NCBI RefSeq assembly: GCF_036178845.1
Contig: NZ_CP108070.1
Location: forward strand, 3,720,001-3,784,000
Direction: 5' to 3'
Source: Streptomyces sp. NBC_00271
GTDB lineage: Bacteria > Actinomycetota > Actinomycetes > Streptomycetales > Streptomycetaceae
DNA: 64,000 bases
Position 1 is the first letter of the stretch, and the number at the start of each line of letters is the position of its first letter. The position numbers and the translations under genes were made by a program. Under the pieces are notes generated by a model that was given only the letters and a program-made list of their open reading frames with translations, was not told the DNA's origin and made no database searches. Positions 1 to 9,112 of this stretch are shown one piece after another.

Positions 1-745
1 GGTCACCGACGACGAAGGCCCAGTCGGGGTGCGCCCCGAAGCTCCGCGCGAAGGCCTCGACGCCGTAGGTGGAGGGCAGCAGATCACGGGCGTACTGCAC
101 CACCGTAGGCAGCCGGTCCGCCGGCAGCACCCCGAGCAACAGCGCCGCCGACATCCCCAACTGCCCGAGCAGCGTGGCGAGTTCGGGCCGAGGCGCGAGC
201 AGTCCGAGCGCCGCCCCGAGCCCGGCGAGCGCGGCGCCCGCGAGCGGGATCACCGCGACGAGCACCCACAGATGCGCCATCGGCAGCCCGAAAAGGACAC
301 AGCCGACGACGGCGGTGACCACGGTCCCGGGCACGGTGAAGGAGGCGTACGCGCCCGCGACACCGAGCACGACGGCGGCCGGCGGCACCGGCAGGGTCGC
401 GTAGTGGTCGAGCCCGCCGCCGGCCCGCAGCTGTCCGAAGTACTGCGCCAACAGGTTGAGCCCTACGAAGGCGACGACCAGGACCGACGCCCCGGCCACG
501 ATGGACCGGGCCTCGCCCCCGCCGTCCACCACGCCACGCATCATGACCATGATGCCGACGGACTGGACCGTGGCCACGAACAGCAGCGGAATCCGCGCCA
601 CGCGCGCGCGGGAGAGCTGGGCCCGGTACATGGCGGCGAGGGACGGCCACAGCCGCGCCCGCGGCCCGAGTTCGGCGGCGTCAACGGCGTCCTCGGCCAC
701 GGACAGCGCACTGCCCGGCAGCACCTCAGCGGGTACGACACTCAC
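1..745 (-). CDS. ABC transporter permease (3' end outside window)
   Basis: Membrane subunit of an ABC exporter, acting with the ATPase encoded just upstream on the same strand. The reading frame runs from a GTG at 745 off the left edge, so the C-terminus is missing. A hydrophilic N-terminus of about 45 residues is followed by several hydrophobic segments rich in Val, Leu, Ala and Gly, as in ABC-2 type permeases. A purine-rich GAGGAG precedes the GTG by about 9 nt, which fixes the start. The gap to the ATPase stop is 145 nt. The substrate cannot be inferred; related pairs export drugs or lipids. Family-level call is fairly safe, substrate unknown. Confidence 0.8.
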   Translation of the reverse strand, partial: MSVVPAEVLPGSALSVAEDAVDAAELGPRARLWPSLAAMYRAQLSRARVARIPLLFVATVQSVGIMVMMRGVVDGGGEARSIVAGASVLVVAFVGLNLLAQYFGQLRAGGGLDHYATLPVPPAAVVLGVAGAYASFTVPGTVVTAVVGCVLFGLPMAHLWVLVAVIPLAGAALAGLGAALGLLAPRPELATLLGQLGMSAALLLGVLPADRLPTVVQYARDLLPSTYGVEAFARSFGAHPDWAFVVGD

Positions 746-890
746 GTCGAGCTGCTCCTCTTCACTCCGGCAGCCGTCCTGCTCCTGTTTCCGACGCCCA
801 TTGCCACGCCGATTCCCACGCCGCTTGCCACACCCACGACGCCCCTCCCCGTCCGTACAGACTCCCCTACGGATTCCAGACCCCGCGCGC

Positions 891-1913
891 TCACGCCTTC
901 ACCAACCCCTGCGCGTTGCCGCCGAGCGCGAGGTACACGTCCTCCAGGCTCGGCGTGGCCAGTGTGAAGTCGTCGAGCGCGGCGAACGCGGCGCCTCCGG
1001 TGACCGTGGCGACGGCCGCGCGGGCCTCCTCCGGGGCGAGCCGCAGGGTCCAGCGGCGGCCCGACTCGACCGCCCGGGCGCGCAGCGCGGCGACCTCGGG
1101 CACGTCCAGCGGGGCGCTCTCGCGCCAGACGAGTTCGACCCGCACCTCGCCCGCGACCCGCTCCTTCAGCCCGGCCGGCGTGTCGCAGGCGATGACGCGG
1201 CCCCGGTCGAGGACGGCGACCCGGTCGAGCACGGTCTCGGCCTCGATGACGTTGTGGGTGACCAGCAGCACGGTGGCGCCGTGCTCGGCCCGGCGCCGGT
1301 CGACGGCGGACCACACGGCCCGCCGGGCCACGGGGTCCATGCCGGTGGTCGGCTCGTCGAGGACGAGCAGCGGCCGCTGCCCGACCAGCGCGGCGGCGAA
1401 GCAGGCCAGCCGCCGCTGTCCGCCGGACAGCTTCTTCAGGGGGCGGGAGGCGATCGGGGTGAGGCCCAGCTCCTCGAGCACGGCGTCCCGCTCCGCCCGC
1501 GCCTCGCGCAGTTCGAGCCCGCGCAGCCGCCCGGTCGTCTCCGCGGCCAGCGACACGGTCAGCTCGTCGAGGGCGGTGGACTCCTGCCCGAGGTAGGCGA
1601 GGATGCGCGCCGCCCGCTCGGGGTGACGCACGATGTCGTGCCCGAGGATCTCGACACTGCCGCTGTCGGGGCGCATGAGCCCGGTCAGCTGGCGTACGAG
1701 GGTGGACTTCCCGGCGCCGTTCGGCCCGAGCAGGCCGAAGATCTCGCCGCGCCGGATGTCCAGCCGTACCCCGTCGGTGGCCCTCACCTCGGGCGTACCG
1801 GGGCTGCCACGGCGTCCGCGGACGGCCGGGTAGGTCTTGGTCAGCGCGCGCACCGAGCACACGACATCGCCCCTGTGCCCGTTCCGGACTGCCTGTGCCG
1901 TGCGCGTACTCAC
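891..1913 (-). CDS. ABC transporter ATP-binding protein
   Basis: Cytoplasmic ATPase that powers the neighbouring ABC-2 permease. All core motifs are intact: Walker A GPNGAGKST, signature LSGGQRR, Walker B LLVLDEPTTGMD and the switch histidine in LLVTHN. About 340 residues, longer than a bare ATPase domain, with a C-terminal extension of roughly 100 residues after the switch region as in daunorubicin-type (DrrA-like) exporters. The frame is open further upstream to 2084, but that stretch is Arg/Pro/Gly-rich and looks like out-of-frame GC-rich DNA. The GTG at 1913 places the ATPase fold about 20 residues in, and is my preferred start, with only a weak ribosome site. Confidence 0.88.
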   Translation of the reverse strand: MSTRTAQAVRNGHRGDVVCSVRALTKTYPAVRGRRGSPGTPEVRATDGVRLDIRRGEIFGLLGPNGAGKSTLVRQLTGLMRPDSGSVEILGHDIVRHPERAARILAYLGQESTALDELTVSLAAETTGRLRGLELREARAERDAVLEELGLTPIASRPLKKLSGGQRRLACFAAALVGQRPLLVLDEPTTGMDPVARRAVWSAVDRRRAEHGATVLLVTHNVIEAETVLDRVAVLDRGRVIACDTPAGLKERVAGEVRVELVWRESAPLDVPEVAALRARAVESGRRWTLRLAPEEARAAVATVTGGAAFAALDDFTLATPSLEDVYLALGGNAQGLVKA

Positions 1914-2080
1914 GAGGGACGAGCCTACGGGGTCCGATGCCCCGTTATGCGCCCGGGGCCCTCGCCTCAGCCGGTCCACGAGCCGTCCTGGACCGGGTCT
2001 CCAAGGTCTGGCGCGCCGAAGACGCGCCCTCACCCACCCGCACCCGAGCAGCACACCCGGGGTCCGACCGCTCCCCCGGC

Positions 2081-3307
2081 TCACTCCCCGGCAGGGGCAT
2101 GCTCCGCCGCCGTACGCACATCGATCTCCCGCCAGAACCCGGCCCTGATCGCATACCGGTCGTGCTCGTCGATCTGGTCGTCCTTGTGGGCGAGCAGTCC
2201 GAAGCGCGCCGCGTAACGCAGCAGCTCACCGTCCACACGATGCGGTACCCGCGGGTACATCGTGGACAGCTTCTGCAGATGGCTCGGGTCGGTGAGCCGC
2301 TCCATCCAGCGGCGCGCGAAGACCTGCCCCACCTCGTACGGATCGCCGCCGACCGTGGTGATGTCCTCCTCGCGGTCGGCCCAGCGCTGCTCGGCGGAGG
2401 TGAGCTGGGCGAGCGTGGGCAGTGCGGCGGCCTCCGTGGACTCCGTGGCGCCCCCGGGGCGTTCGATCCACCCCTTGTCGGACGACCACCGCAGCGTCGC
2501 GCTCGCGGGGTGCTGGGGGGCCTGGACGCCCGGTGCGCGCAGTGCGGCGAGGTCCTTCGGCGTGGGCACGCCCTTGGGGGCGGGAACCCGCTCCTCGGAC
2601 CCGTTCTGCGACTCGGCGGCGGGGCTGTGCTCCGCGGTCTCGGAGGGCCGCTCGGCCGCACCGGCGAGCGACGAGTCGGGCAGCGGCGCGGAGAGGATCG
2701 CGGCGATCTCGGGGCGCGGCACGGGCTGCGGCGCGCAGATCCCGCCGAGGTCCTTGGCCCGTACGGCCTTGGTGATCCACGCCCGGTCCAGCACCCGGCG
2801 CTCGTCGGCCTCGGCGACCAGGTCCTCGGACTGGTTGTAGTCGCCGTCCGCGGCCTGCACGGCCCACAGGTGTACGGCGACGCCGTGCTCCTTGGCGGCC
2901 ATCATGCCCGGCAGCAGGTCCCCGTCGCCGGTCACCAGGACCACGTCGGAGCAGGCGCGGTTGCGAGCCAGCTCGGTCAGCTCGGCGTGCATGGCGGCGT
3001 CGACACCCTTCTGCGCCCACCGCCCGTCGCTGCGGGTCAGCGCGCCGAGGCGCACCGTGACCCGTGGCATCACGCGCAGCCGGCGGTGCTCCGGTTGCGG
3101 TACGCGGTCGGGTGCGCCGTCGAACCAGTAGATGCGCAGCAGGGGCCGCTCCGTGTCGGACTCGGCGCGCTCGCGCAGGCCCTGGATGAGGGCGGCGTGG
3201 TCGACGGTGATCCGGGATCGCGAAGGCTCCCCGGCGAGGAGACTGGCAGCAGCCCCGAGCAGATACCCGGCGTCCACCAGGACGATGCAGCGGTCCACGC
3301 GGTCCAC
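2081..3307 (-). CDS. NYN-domain (PIN-like) putative ribonuclease
   Basis: Cytoplasmic protein of about 408 residues. The first 170 residues form a NYN/PIN-like fold: an early acidic strand IVLVDAGYL, a central Asp after the KGVDAAM motif, and VLVTGDGDLLP, which supply the acidic metal-binding residues typical of the family. The NYN family is known for metal-dependent RNA cleavage, but the target here is unknown. The remainder, rich in Pro, Ala and Glu, is low complexity until a conserved-looking C-terminal segment that ends in a helical region. Two GTG starts (3307 and 3298) are possible; the second sits at better spacing from the AGAGGG ribosome site. Confidence 0.8.
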   Translation of the reverse strand: MDRVDRCIVLVDAGYLLGAAASLLAGEPSRSRITVDHAALIQGLRERAESDTERPLLRIYWFDGAPDRVPQPEHRRLRVMPRVTVRLGALTRSDGRWAQKGVDAAMHAELTELARNRACSDVVLVTGDGDLLPGMMAAKEHGVAVHLWAVQAADGDYNQSEDLVAEADERRVLDRAWITKAVRAKDLGGICAPQPVPRPEIAAILSAPLPDSSLAGAAERPSETAEHSPAAESQNGSEERVPAPKGVPTPKDLAALRAPGVQAPQHPASATLRWSSDKGWIERPGGATESTEAAALPTLAQLTSAEQRWADREEDITTVGGDPYEVGQVFARRWMERLTDPSHLQKLSTMYPRVPHRVDGELLRYAARFGLLAHKDDQIDEHDRYAIRAGFWREIDVRTAAEHAPAGE

Positions 3308-3532
3308 CCTCTTTCCGGTTCCGGGAGGTTTGCTTCGGGCTTCCTTCGAGTCTGCCCGACGGCGCGGAGGTTAACGGCCCGAACTCGATCTTCGGCGTGG
3401 CGAATCGGGGGATAACGCTCCGACAGGGCTTATTACGCACGGTAATTCTCCGAAATGCACTGCTTGTCAGGCTATGTGAATGTGAATCTGGATCCGGCCC
3501 TGACCCCTAGGGCCCCACAGGAGGCAATCACC
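3308..3532. other. Divergent intergenic region with short AT-rich inverted repeat
   Basis: Spacer between the NYN gene (minus) and the small basic-protein gene (plus). It is locally AT-rich. ATTAC and GTAAT form an inverted repeat at 3432..3446 with a 5-nt centre. TTGTCA near 3465 resembles a -35 element for the rightward gene. No gene seen. Confidence 0.4.
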
Positions 3533-3709
3533 ATGGCCAAGAACAAGAACCGCAAGCAGGGCGGCCAGCAGGACCGCTCCTCGCAGGCCGAGCGTGCGCA
3601 TGAGCAGGCGCAGCGGTCCTCGACGGAGGCTCACACGCCGATGTCGCAGGCGCAGGGCAGCCCCGCGGACGTCGCCCGCAAGCACCAGAAGCGCTTCGGC
3701 CACAACTGA
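3533..3709 (+). CDS. Small basic, hydrophilic protein of 58 residues, unknown function
   Basis: Starts MAKNKNRKQGG and ends KHQKRFGHN. It has no hydrophobic segment and is rich in Gln, Lys, Arg, Ser and Ala, so it is probably soluble and largely disordered. A textbook AGGAGG ribosome site (3519..3524) lies 8 nt before the ATG, and a strong hairpin follows 37 nt after the stop, so this is a properly framed, independently transcribed gene. The composition would suit a nucleic-acid-binding or stress-related small protein, but nothing in the sequence proves that. The frame stays open upstream to 3455, but that extension lacks a ribosome site. Confidence 0.82.
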   Translation: MAKNKNRKQGGQQDRSSQAERAHEQAQRSSTEAHTPMSQAQGSPADVARKHQKRFGHN

Positions 3710-3746
3710 GGCCACGCGTAAGGGCTGTCGAAGCCCAGGCACACAC

Positions 3747-3780
3747 CGAGGGGCGCATCCGGCAACGGATGCGCCCCTCG
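3747..3780. terminator. Perfect 15-bp hairpin with GCAA loop between convergent genes
   Basis: Arms 3747..3761 and 3766..3780 are exact reverse complements, closed by a GNRA-type GCAA tetraloop. It sits between the stop of the small basic-protein gene (plus) and the stop of dnaE (minus), so it can end transcription from both sides. There is no long U tract, as is common in Streptomyces. Confidence 0.85.
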
Positions 3781-3812
3781 CGTACATCATCTGATCCTGT
3801 CGGCTGATCCCG

Positions 3813-6800
3813 TCAGCCCGCGAGGCAGGACGGGCCCAGCAGCACCTTCAAGTCACCGAACAGCGCCGGATCCGGCTTCACCCGGTGCCGGTCGAGCCGC
3901 AGCACGGTGGTCTTGCGCGGGCCCTGGAGCCTGATGCGCACCTCGCTCTCGCCCTTGTGGTGGCTGAGGATCTCGCCGAGACGGCTCACCATCGGCGGGG
4001 TGACCTTCAGCGCCGGGATCGTGAGGATCACGGGTGCGTTGGTGCCCGCGTTCGACAGGTCGGGGACCTGAAGCTCCATCGCGACCAGCCGCGGCACGTC
4101 CTCGCGCTTGTCGAGGCGGCCCTTGACGAAGACGACCGCGTCCTCGACGAGTTGGGTCGACACCAGCTGGTACGTCGCCGGGAAGAACATGCACTCGATG
4201 GAACCGGCCAGGTCCTCCACCGTGGCGATCGCCCAGGCGTTGCCCTGCTTGGTCATCTTGCGCTGGAGGCCCGAGATGATGCCGCCGATGGTGACGACCG
4301 CGCCGTCCGCGTGCTCACCTCCGGTGAGCTGGGAGATGCCCGCGTCGGCCTTGTCGGACAGCACGTGCTCCAGGCCGAAGAGCGGGTGGTCGGAGACGTA
4401 CAGACCGAGCATCTCCCGCTCCTGGGCGAGCAGATAGGCCTTGTCCCACTCGTCGGTGGTGAACTCCACGTCGAGTCCGAAGCCGGGCTCGCTGGTGTCC
4501 TCGTCGCCCATGCCCCCGAAGAGGTCGAACTGGCCCTCGGCCTCCTTGCGCTTGACCTGCACCACGTTGTCGATCATCGGCTCGAACTGCGCGGTGAGGC
4601 CCTTGCGGGTGTGCCCCATGGTGTCGAACGCGCCCGCCTTGATCAGCGACTCCGTGGTTCGCTTGTTGCAGGCGACGGCCTCGACCTTGTCGAGGTAGTC
4701 CGGGAAGGAGGCGTACTTCCCCTTGGCCTTGCGGCTCTTGATGATCGACTCGACGACGTTCGTGCCGACGTTGCGGACGGCGGAGAGGCCGAAGAGGATC
4801 ACGTCGTCGCCCTGGGCGGCGAAGTTCTGCTCCGACTCGTTGACGTTGGGCGGCAGCACCTTGATGCCCATGCGCCGGCACTCGTTCAGATAGATCGCGG
4901 ACTTGTCCTTGTCGTCCTTGACCGAGGTGAGCAGGCCCGCCATGTACTCGGCGGGGTAGTTCGCCTTCAGGTAGGCGGTCCAGTACGAGACCAGTCCGTA
5001 CGCGGCCGAGTGGGCCTTGTTGAAGGCGTAGCCGGCGAAGGGCACCAGCACGTCCCACAGGGCTTGGATCGCCTCGTCGCTGTAGCCGTTCTTCTGGGCA
5101 CCGGCCTGGAAGATGGTGAAGTTCTTCGCCAGTTCGTCGGGCTTCTTCTTGCCCATCACGCGGCGCAGGATGTCGGCCTCGCCGAGCGAGTACCCGGCGA
5201 TGATCTGGGCGGCCTTCTGCACCTGCTCCTGGTACACGATCAGGCCGTAGGTGACCGCCAGAACCTCCTGGAGGGGCTCCTCCAGCTCCTTGTGGATCGG
5301 CGTGATCTCCTGCAGGCCGTTCTTGCGGAGCGCGTAGTTCGTGTGCGAGTCCATGCCCATCGGGCCGGGACGGTAGAGCGCCGAGACGGCGGAGATGTCT
5401 TCGAAGTTGTCGGGCTTCATCAGGCGCAGCAGCGAGCGCATGGGGCCGCCGTCGAACTGGAAGACGCCGAGGGTCTCGCCGCGCTGGAGCAGTTCGAAGG
5501 TCGTCGGATCGTCGAGCGGGAGGGCCAGCAGGTCGAGGTCGACGCCCTTGTTGGACTTCACCATCTTGACGGCGTCGTCCATGATCGTCAGGTTGCGCAG
5601 GCCGAGGAAGTCCATCTTCAGCAGGCCGAGCGACTCGCACTGCGGGTAGTCCCACTGTGTGATGGTCACGCCGTCGGTGTGCCGCACCCAGACCGGGGCG
5701 TGGTCGACGATGGGCTCGCTGGACATGATGACGCCGGCGGCGTGCACGCCCATCTGCCGGACCAGGCCCTCGACGCCCTTGGCGGTGTCGATGACCTTCT
5801 TCACGTCCGGCTCGTTCTCGTACATCGCGCGGATCTCGCCGGCCTCGCTGTAGCGCGGATGCGAGGAGTCGGTGATGCCGCTGAGGTCGATGCCCTTGCC
5901 GAGGACGTCGGCGGGCATCGCCTTGGTGAGGCGGTCGCCCATGGCGTACGGGTAGCCCAGGACGCGCGCGGAGTCCTTGATGGCGTTCTTCGCCTTGATC
6001 TTGCCGTAGGTGCCGATCATGGCGACCTTGTCGGCGCCGTACTTCTCGGTCACGTACCTGATCACTTCGACGCGCCTGCGCTCGTCGAAGTCGATGTCGA
6101 CGTCGGGCATGGAGACGCGCTCGGGGTTCAGGAACCGCTCGAAGATCAGACCGTGCGGGATCGGGTCGAGGTCGGTGATGCCCATGGCGTACGCGACGAT
6201 CGAACCGGCCGCCGAGCCACGGCCCGGGCCCACGGCGATGCCCTGCTTCTTGGCCCACATGATGAAGTCGGCGACGACGAGGAAGTACCCCGGGAACCCC
6301 ATCTGGATGATGACGTCCATCTCGTACTCGACCTGCTTCTGCCGGTCCTCGGGGACGCCGCCCGGGAAGCGGCGCTCCATGCCGAGGCGCACCTCCTCCT
6401 TGAACCAGGTGACCTCGGTGAACCCCTCGGGGATGTCGAATTTCGGCATGAGGTTCTTCGCCTCGAACATGCCGGTCGTGTCGATCTGTTCGGCGACCAG
6501 GAGGGTGTTGCGGCAGCCCTCCTGCCAGGCGTCCGAGGAGTCCACGGCGTACATCTCGTCCGTCGACTTCAGGTAGTAGCCGGTGCCGTCGAACCGGAAG
6601 CGGTCCGGGTCGGAGAGGTTCTTGCCGGTCTGGATGCACAGCAGGGCGTCGTGGGCGGTCGCCTCGTGCGCGTACGTGTAGTGCGAGTCGTTCGTCACCA
6701 GGGGCGGGATGCCGAGCTTCTTGCCGATCTCCAGGAGCCCGTCACGGACCCGGCGCTCGATCTCGATGCCGTGGTCCATCAGTTCCAGGAAGTAGCGGTC

Positions 6801-7352
6801 CTTGCCGAAGATGTCCTGGTACTCGGCGGCCGCCTTCAGTGCTTCGTCGTACTGGCCGAGGCGCAGGCGGGTCTGGAGCTCGCCGGAGGGGCAGCCGGTG
6901 GAGGCGATGAGCCCCTCGGACCACTGGGAGATGGTCTCCTTGTCCATCCGGGGCCACTTCTGGAGCCAGCCCTCGGCGTACGCGTCCGAGGAGAGCTTGA
7001 AGAGGTTGTGCAGGCCGGTCCGGTTCGCCGCCCAGATCGTCTTGTGCGTGTAACCACCCGAACCGGACACGTCGTCGCGCTTCTGGTGCGGCTGGCCCCA
7101 CTGGATCTTGCGCTTGTTGCGCCGGGACTCGGGGGCGACGTACGCCTCGATGCCGATGATCGGTGTGACGCCCGCCTTCTTCGCCGTGTGGAAGAAGTCG
7201 TAGGCCCCGTGAAGGTTGCCATGGTCACTCATGGCGATGTGCGTCATGCCCATTTCATTGCAGGCGTTGAACATGTCCTTGAGCCGCGCGGCACCGTCCA
7301 GCAGCGAGTACTGGGTGTGGACGTGCAGGTGCGTGAACGGCGGCTTTGACAC
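3813..7352 (-). CDS. dnaE: DNA polymerase III alpha subunit
   Basis: Replicative DNA polymerase catalytic subunit, 1179 residues, the usual size for actinobacterial DnaE1. An N-terminal PHP domain begins at once (HLHVHTQYSLLDG, then SDHGN) and keeps the histidines and acidic residues that in mycobacterial DnaE1 give 3'-5' proofreading. The palm carries GPGRGSAAGS and the catalytic PDVDIDF near residue 415; later come the YQEQV fingers region, the helix-hairpin-helix part and a C-terminal OB fold. The GTG at 7352 puts the PHP motif directly after the start; the frame is open to 7520, but that upstream part has no family similarity. Transcribed alone, divergent from the DUF2252 gene. Confidence 0.97.
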   Translation of the reverse strand: MSKPPFTHLHVHTQYSLLDGAARLKDMFNACNEMGMTHIAMSDHGNLHGAYDFFHTAKKAGVTPIIGIEAYVAPESRRNKRKIQWGQPHQKRDDVSGSGGYTHKTIWAANRTGLHNLFKLSSDAYAEGWLQKWPRMDKETISQWSEGLIASTGCPSGELQTRLRLGQYDEALKAAAEYQDIFGKDRYFLELMDHGIEIERRVRDGLLEIGKKLGIPPLVTNDSHYTYAHEATAHDALLCIQTGKNLSDPDRFRFDGTGYYLKSTDEMYAVDSSDAWQEGCRNTLLVAEQIDTTGMFEAKNLMPKFDIPEGFTEVTWFKEEVRLGMERRFPGGVPEDRQKQVEYEMDVIIQMGFPGYFLVVADFIMWAKKQGIAVGPGRGSAAGSIVAYAMGITDLDPIPHGLIFERFLNPERVSMPDVDIDFDERRRVEVIRYVTEKYGADKVAMIGTYGKIKAKNAIKDSARVLGYPYAMGDRLTKAMPADVLGKGIDLSGITDSSHPRYSEAGEIRAMYENEPDVKKVIDTAKGVEGLVRQMGVHAAGVIMSSEPIVDHAPVWVRHTDGVTITQWDYPQCESLGLLKMDFLGLRNLTIMDDAVKMVKSNKGVDLDLLALPLDDPTTFELLQRGETLGVFQFDGGPMRSLLRLMKPDNFEDISAVSALYRPGPMGMDSHTNYALRKNGLQEITPIHKELEEPLQEVLAVTYGLIVYQEQVQKAAQIIAGYSLGEADILRRVMGKKKPDELAKNFTIFQAGAQKNGYSDEAIQALWDVLVPFAGYAFNKAHSAAYGLVSYWTAYLKANYPAEYMAGLLTSVKDDKDKSAIYLNECRRMGIKVLPPNVNESEQNFAAQGDDVILFGLSAVRNVGTNVVESIIKSRKAKGKYASFPDYLDKVEAVACNKRTTESLIKAGAFDTMGHTRKGLTAQFEPMIDNVVQVKRKEAEGQFDLFGGMGDEDTSEPGFGLDVEFTTDEWDKAYLLAQEREMLGLYVSDHPLFGLEHVLSDKADAGISQLTGGEHADGAVVTIGGIISGLQRKMTKQGNAWAIATVEDLAGSIECMFFPATYQLVSTQLVEDAVVFVKGRLDKREDVPRLVAMELQVPDLSNAGTNAPVILTIPALKVTPPMVSRLGEILSHHKGESEVRIRLQGPRKTTVLRLDRHRVKPDPALFGDLKVLLGPSCLAG

Positions 7353-7676
7353 GGCTTCGGCCTCCAAGAAGAACAATCGTCGACAGGCTGCGGACAGTCT
7401 GGGGGGACAGCGTCGAAGTCTATGACGCGCCACTGACACTGGAGACGAACACTGGGCGCGAAGCGCCTCGATGAGGGGCGGTGGTCTGGTGACGGGCGGG
7501 CCGATCACCCGTACCTTCATCCGGGGCGCGGGGCACGCGCGCGTACCGTTCGTCCCCGGTGCGCGGGCACTCCCGCGTACCTTCGTCCGTTGGGAGAGGA
7601 CGGAAGCAACCGTCCCGGCGGACGGACACGTCCTTCCCCCATGTCAAGCACCACCTGCACCAGGAGGCACCCAGCG
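7353..7676. other. Divergent intergenic region with three imperfect direct repeats
   Basis: Spacer of 324 nt between dnaE (minus) and the DUF2252 gene (plus). The core GTACC(G)TTCRTCC occurs three times, at 7511, 7543 and 7577, about 32-34 nt apart, each followed by a G/C-rich stretch. This spacing is about three helical turns. The stretch presumably holds both promoters; no gene is evident. Confidence 0.5.
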
Positions 7677-9020
7677 ATGTCGGTCCCGCAGCTCAGCGCC
7701 GAGCAACGCGGCGAGCAGATCCTCGCCGTCTTCGACACCGCCTTCGGCGAGCTCCTGGCCGCCGACCCGGCCGCGTTCCGCGTCAAGTTCCGCAAGATGG
7801 CGGCCTCCGCCTTCGCGTTCTACCGGGGCACGGCGGGCCTCTTCTACCACGACCTCACCGCGGAGATCGGGTTCGGGCCGAGGCGCGGCGGACCGTACCT
7901 GGACGAGCGCACCTCCCGCGTGTGGATCCACGGCGACCTGCACGCCGAGAACTTCGGCACGTACATGGACGCCAACGGCCGCCTGATCTTCAACGTGAAC
8001 GACTTTGACGAGGCGTACGTCGGCCCCTTCACCTGGGACCTCAAGCGCTTCGCCGCCTCCGTGGCCCTCATCGGGTACGCGAAGGCGCTCAGTGACGACC
8101 AGATCACCGAGCTGGTCAAGGTGTACGCCGGCGCATACCGCGAGCGCATCCACGCCCTGGCCACCGGCGCCAAGAGCGACGAGGTGCCGCCCTTCACCCT
8201 GGACACGGCCGAGGGCCCGCTCCTGGACGCGCTGCGTGACGCCCGCTCGCTGACCCGCTTCGGGCTGCTCGACTCGATGACCGAGATCCGCGACTTCGAG
8301 CGCCGCTTCGCGCCCGGCGGCGGCTCCATCGAGCTCGACGCGGCCACCCGCTACAAGGTGCTCGCGGCCTTCGACGGGTACCTGGAGACGCTCCCCGAGT
8401 CCTCCCTGACCCGCCCGGACTCCTACCGGGTGAAGGACGTCGTCGGCCGCCGCGGCATCGGCATCGGCTCCGCCGGGCTGCCTTCGTACAACATCCTTCT
8501 GGAGGGCAACAGCGACGCCCTGGAGAACGATGTCGTGATCTACATCAAGCAGGCCCAGACCCCGGCCGTCTCCCGGCACATCACGGACTCCTCGATCCGC
8601 GAGTACTTCCAGCACGAGGGCCACCGCACGGTGATCTCCCAGCGCGCCCTGCAGGCGCACGCCGACCCGTGGCTGGGCTGGACCGAGCTGGACGGCGCCG
8701 GCCAGCTGGTCGCCGAGGTCTCGCCGTACGCGGTGGACCTGGACTGGGGCGACATCGACGACCCGGAGGAGATCGCCTCGGTCGTCGCCGACCTCGGCCG
8801 GGCCACGGCCACCATGCACGCCGCGGCCGACGACGAGAGCGGCCACTCGGAGCTGGTCCCGTTCTCCACCGAGCGGGCCATCGACGCGGCGATCGCCGCC
8901 GACGAGGACGGCTTCTCGGGCCTCCTGGTGGACTTCGCGCACAGCTACGGCGCACGCGCGCGTGCCGACCACCAGATCTTCGTCGACCTGTTCCGCAACG
9001 GCCGGATCCCGGGCCTGTAG
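7677..9020 (+). CDS. DUF2252 family protein (kinase-fold-like)
   Basis: 447 residues, soluble. The centre carries WIHGDLHAENFG followed about 15 residues later by VNDFDEA, matching the catalytic-loop HGDxxxxN and metal-binding D of aminoglycoside-phosphotransferase/protein-kinase-like folds. A phosphotransfer activity is therefore plausible but is inference; the family has no firmly assigned substrate that I know. Start chosen at the ATG at 7677, 9 nt after a perfect AGGAGG (7662..7667). In-frame sequence upstream to 7590 lacks a ribosome site. The next gene follows after 92 nt. Confidence 0.85.
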   Translation: MSVPQLSAEQRGEQILAVFDTAFGELLAADPAAFRVKFRKMAASAFAFYRGTAGLFYHDLTAEIGFGPRRGGPYLDERTSRVWIHGDLHAENFGTYMDANGRLIFNVNDFDEAYVGPFTWDLKRFAASVALIGYAKALSDDQITELVKVYAGAYRERIHALATGAKSDEVPPFTLDTAEGPLLDALRDARSLTRFGLLDSMTEIRDFERRFAPGGGSIELDAATRYKVLAAFDGYLETLPESSLTRPDSYRVKDVVGRRGIGIGSAGLPSYNILLEGNSDALENDVVIYIKQAQTPAVSRHITDSSIREYFQHEGHRTVISQRALQAHADPWLGWTELDGAGQLVAEVSPYAVDLDWGDIDDPEEIASVVADLGRATATMHAAADDESGHSELVPFSTERAIDAAIAADEDGFSGLLVDFAHSYGARARADHQIFVDLFRNGRIPGL

Positions 9021-9112
9021 GCACCCCGGACGACGGACCCACAACGCTCCCGTAACACATAGGAACCCTTTAGGGGGCCCTTACGGGAGCACGTGGGACA
9101 CTCGGCTCCGCT

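Noticed and set aside
3885..7349. Long open frame of 1154 residues on plus strand opposite dnaE
   Set aside because: It mirrors dnaE in a GC-rich genome, is full of Val, Leu, Gly, Asp and His, has no family motifs, and dnaE itself is certain.
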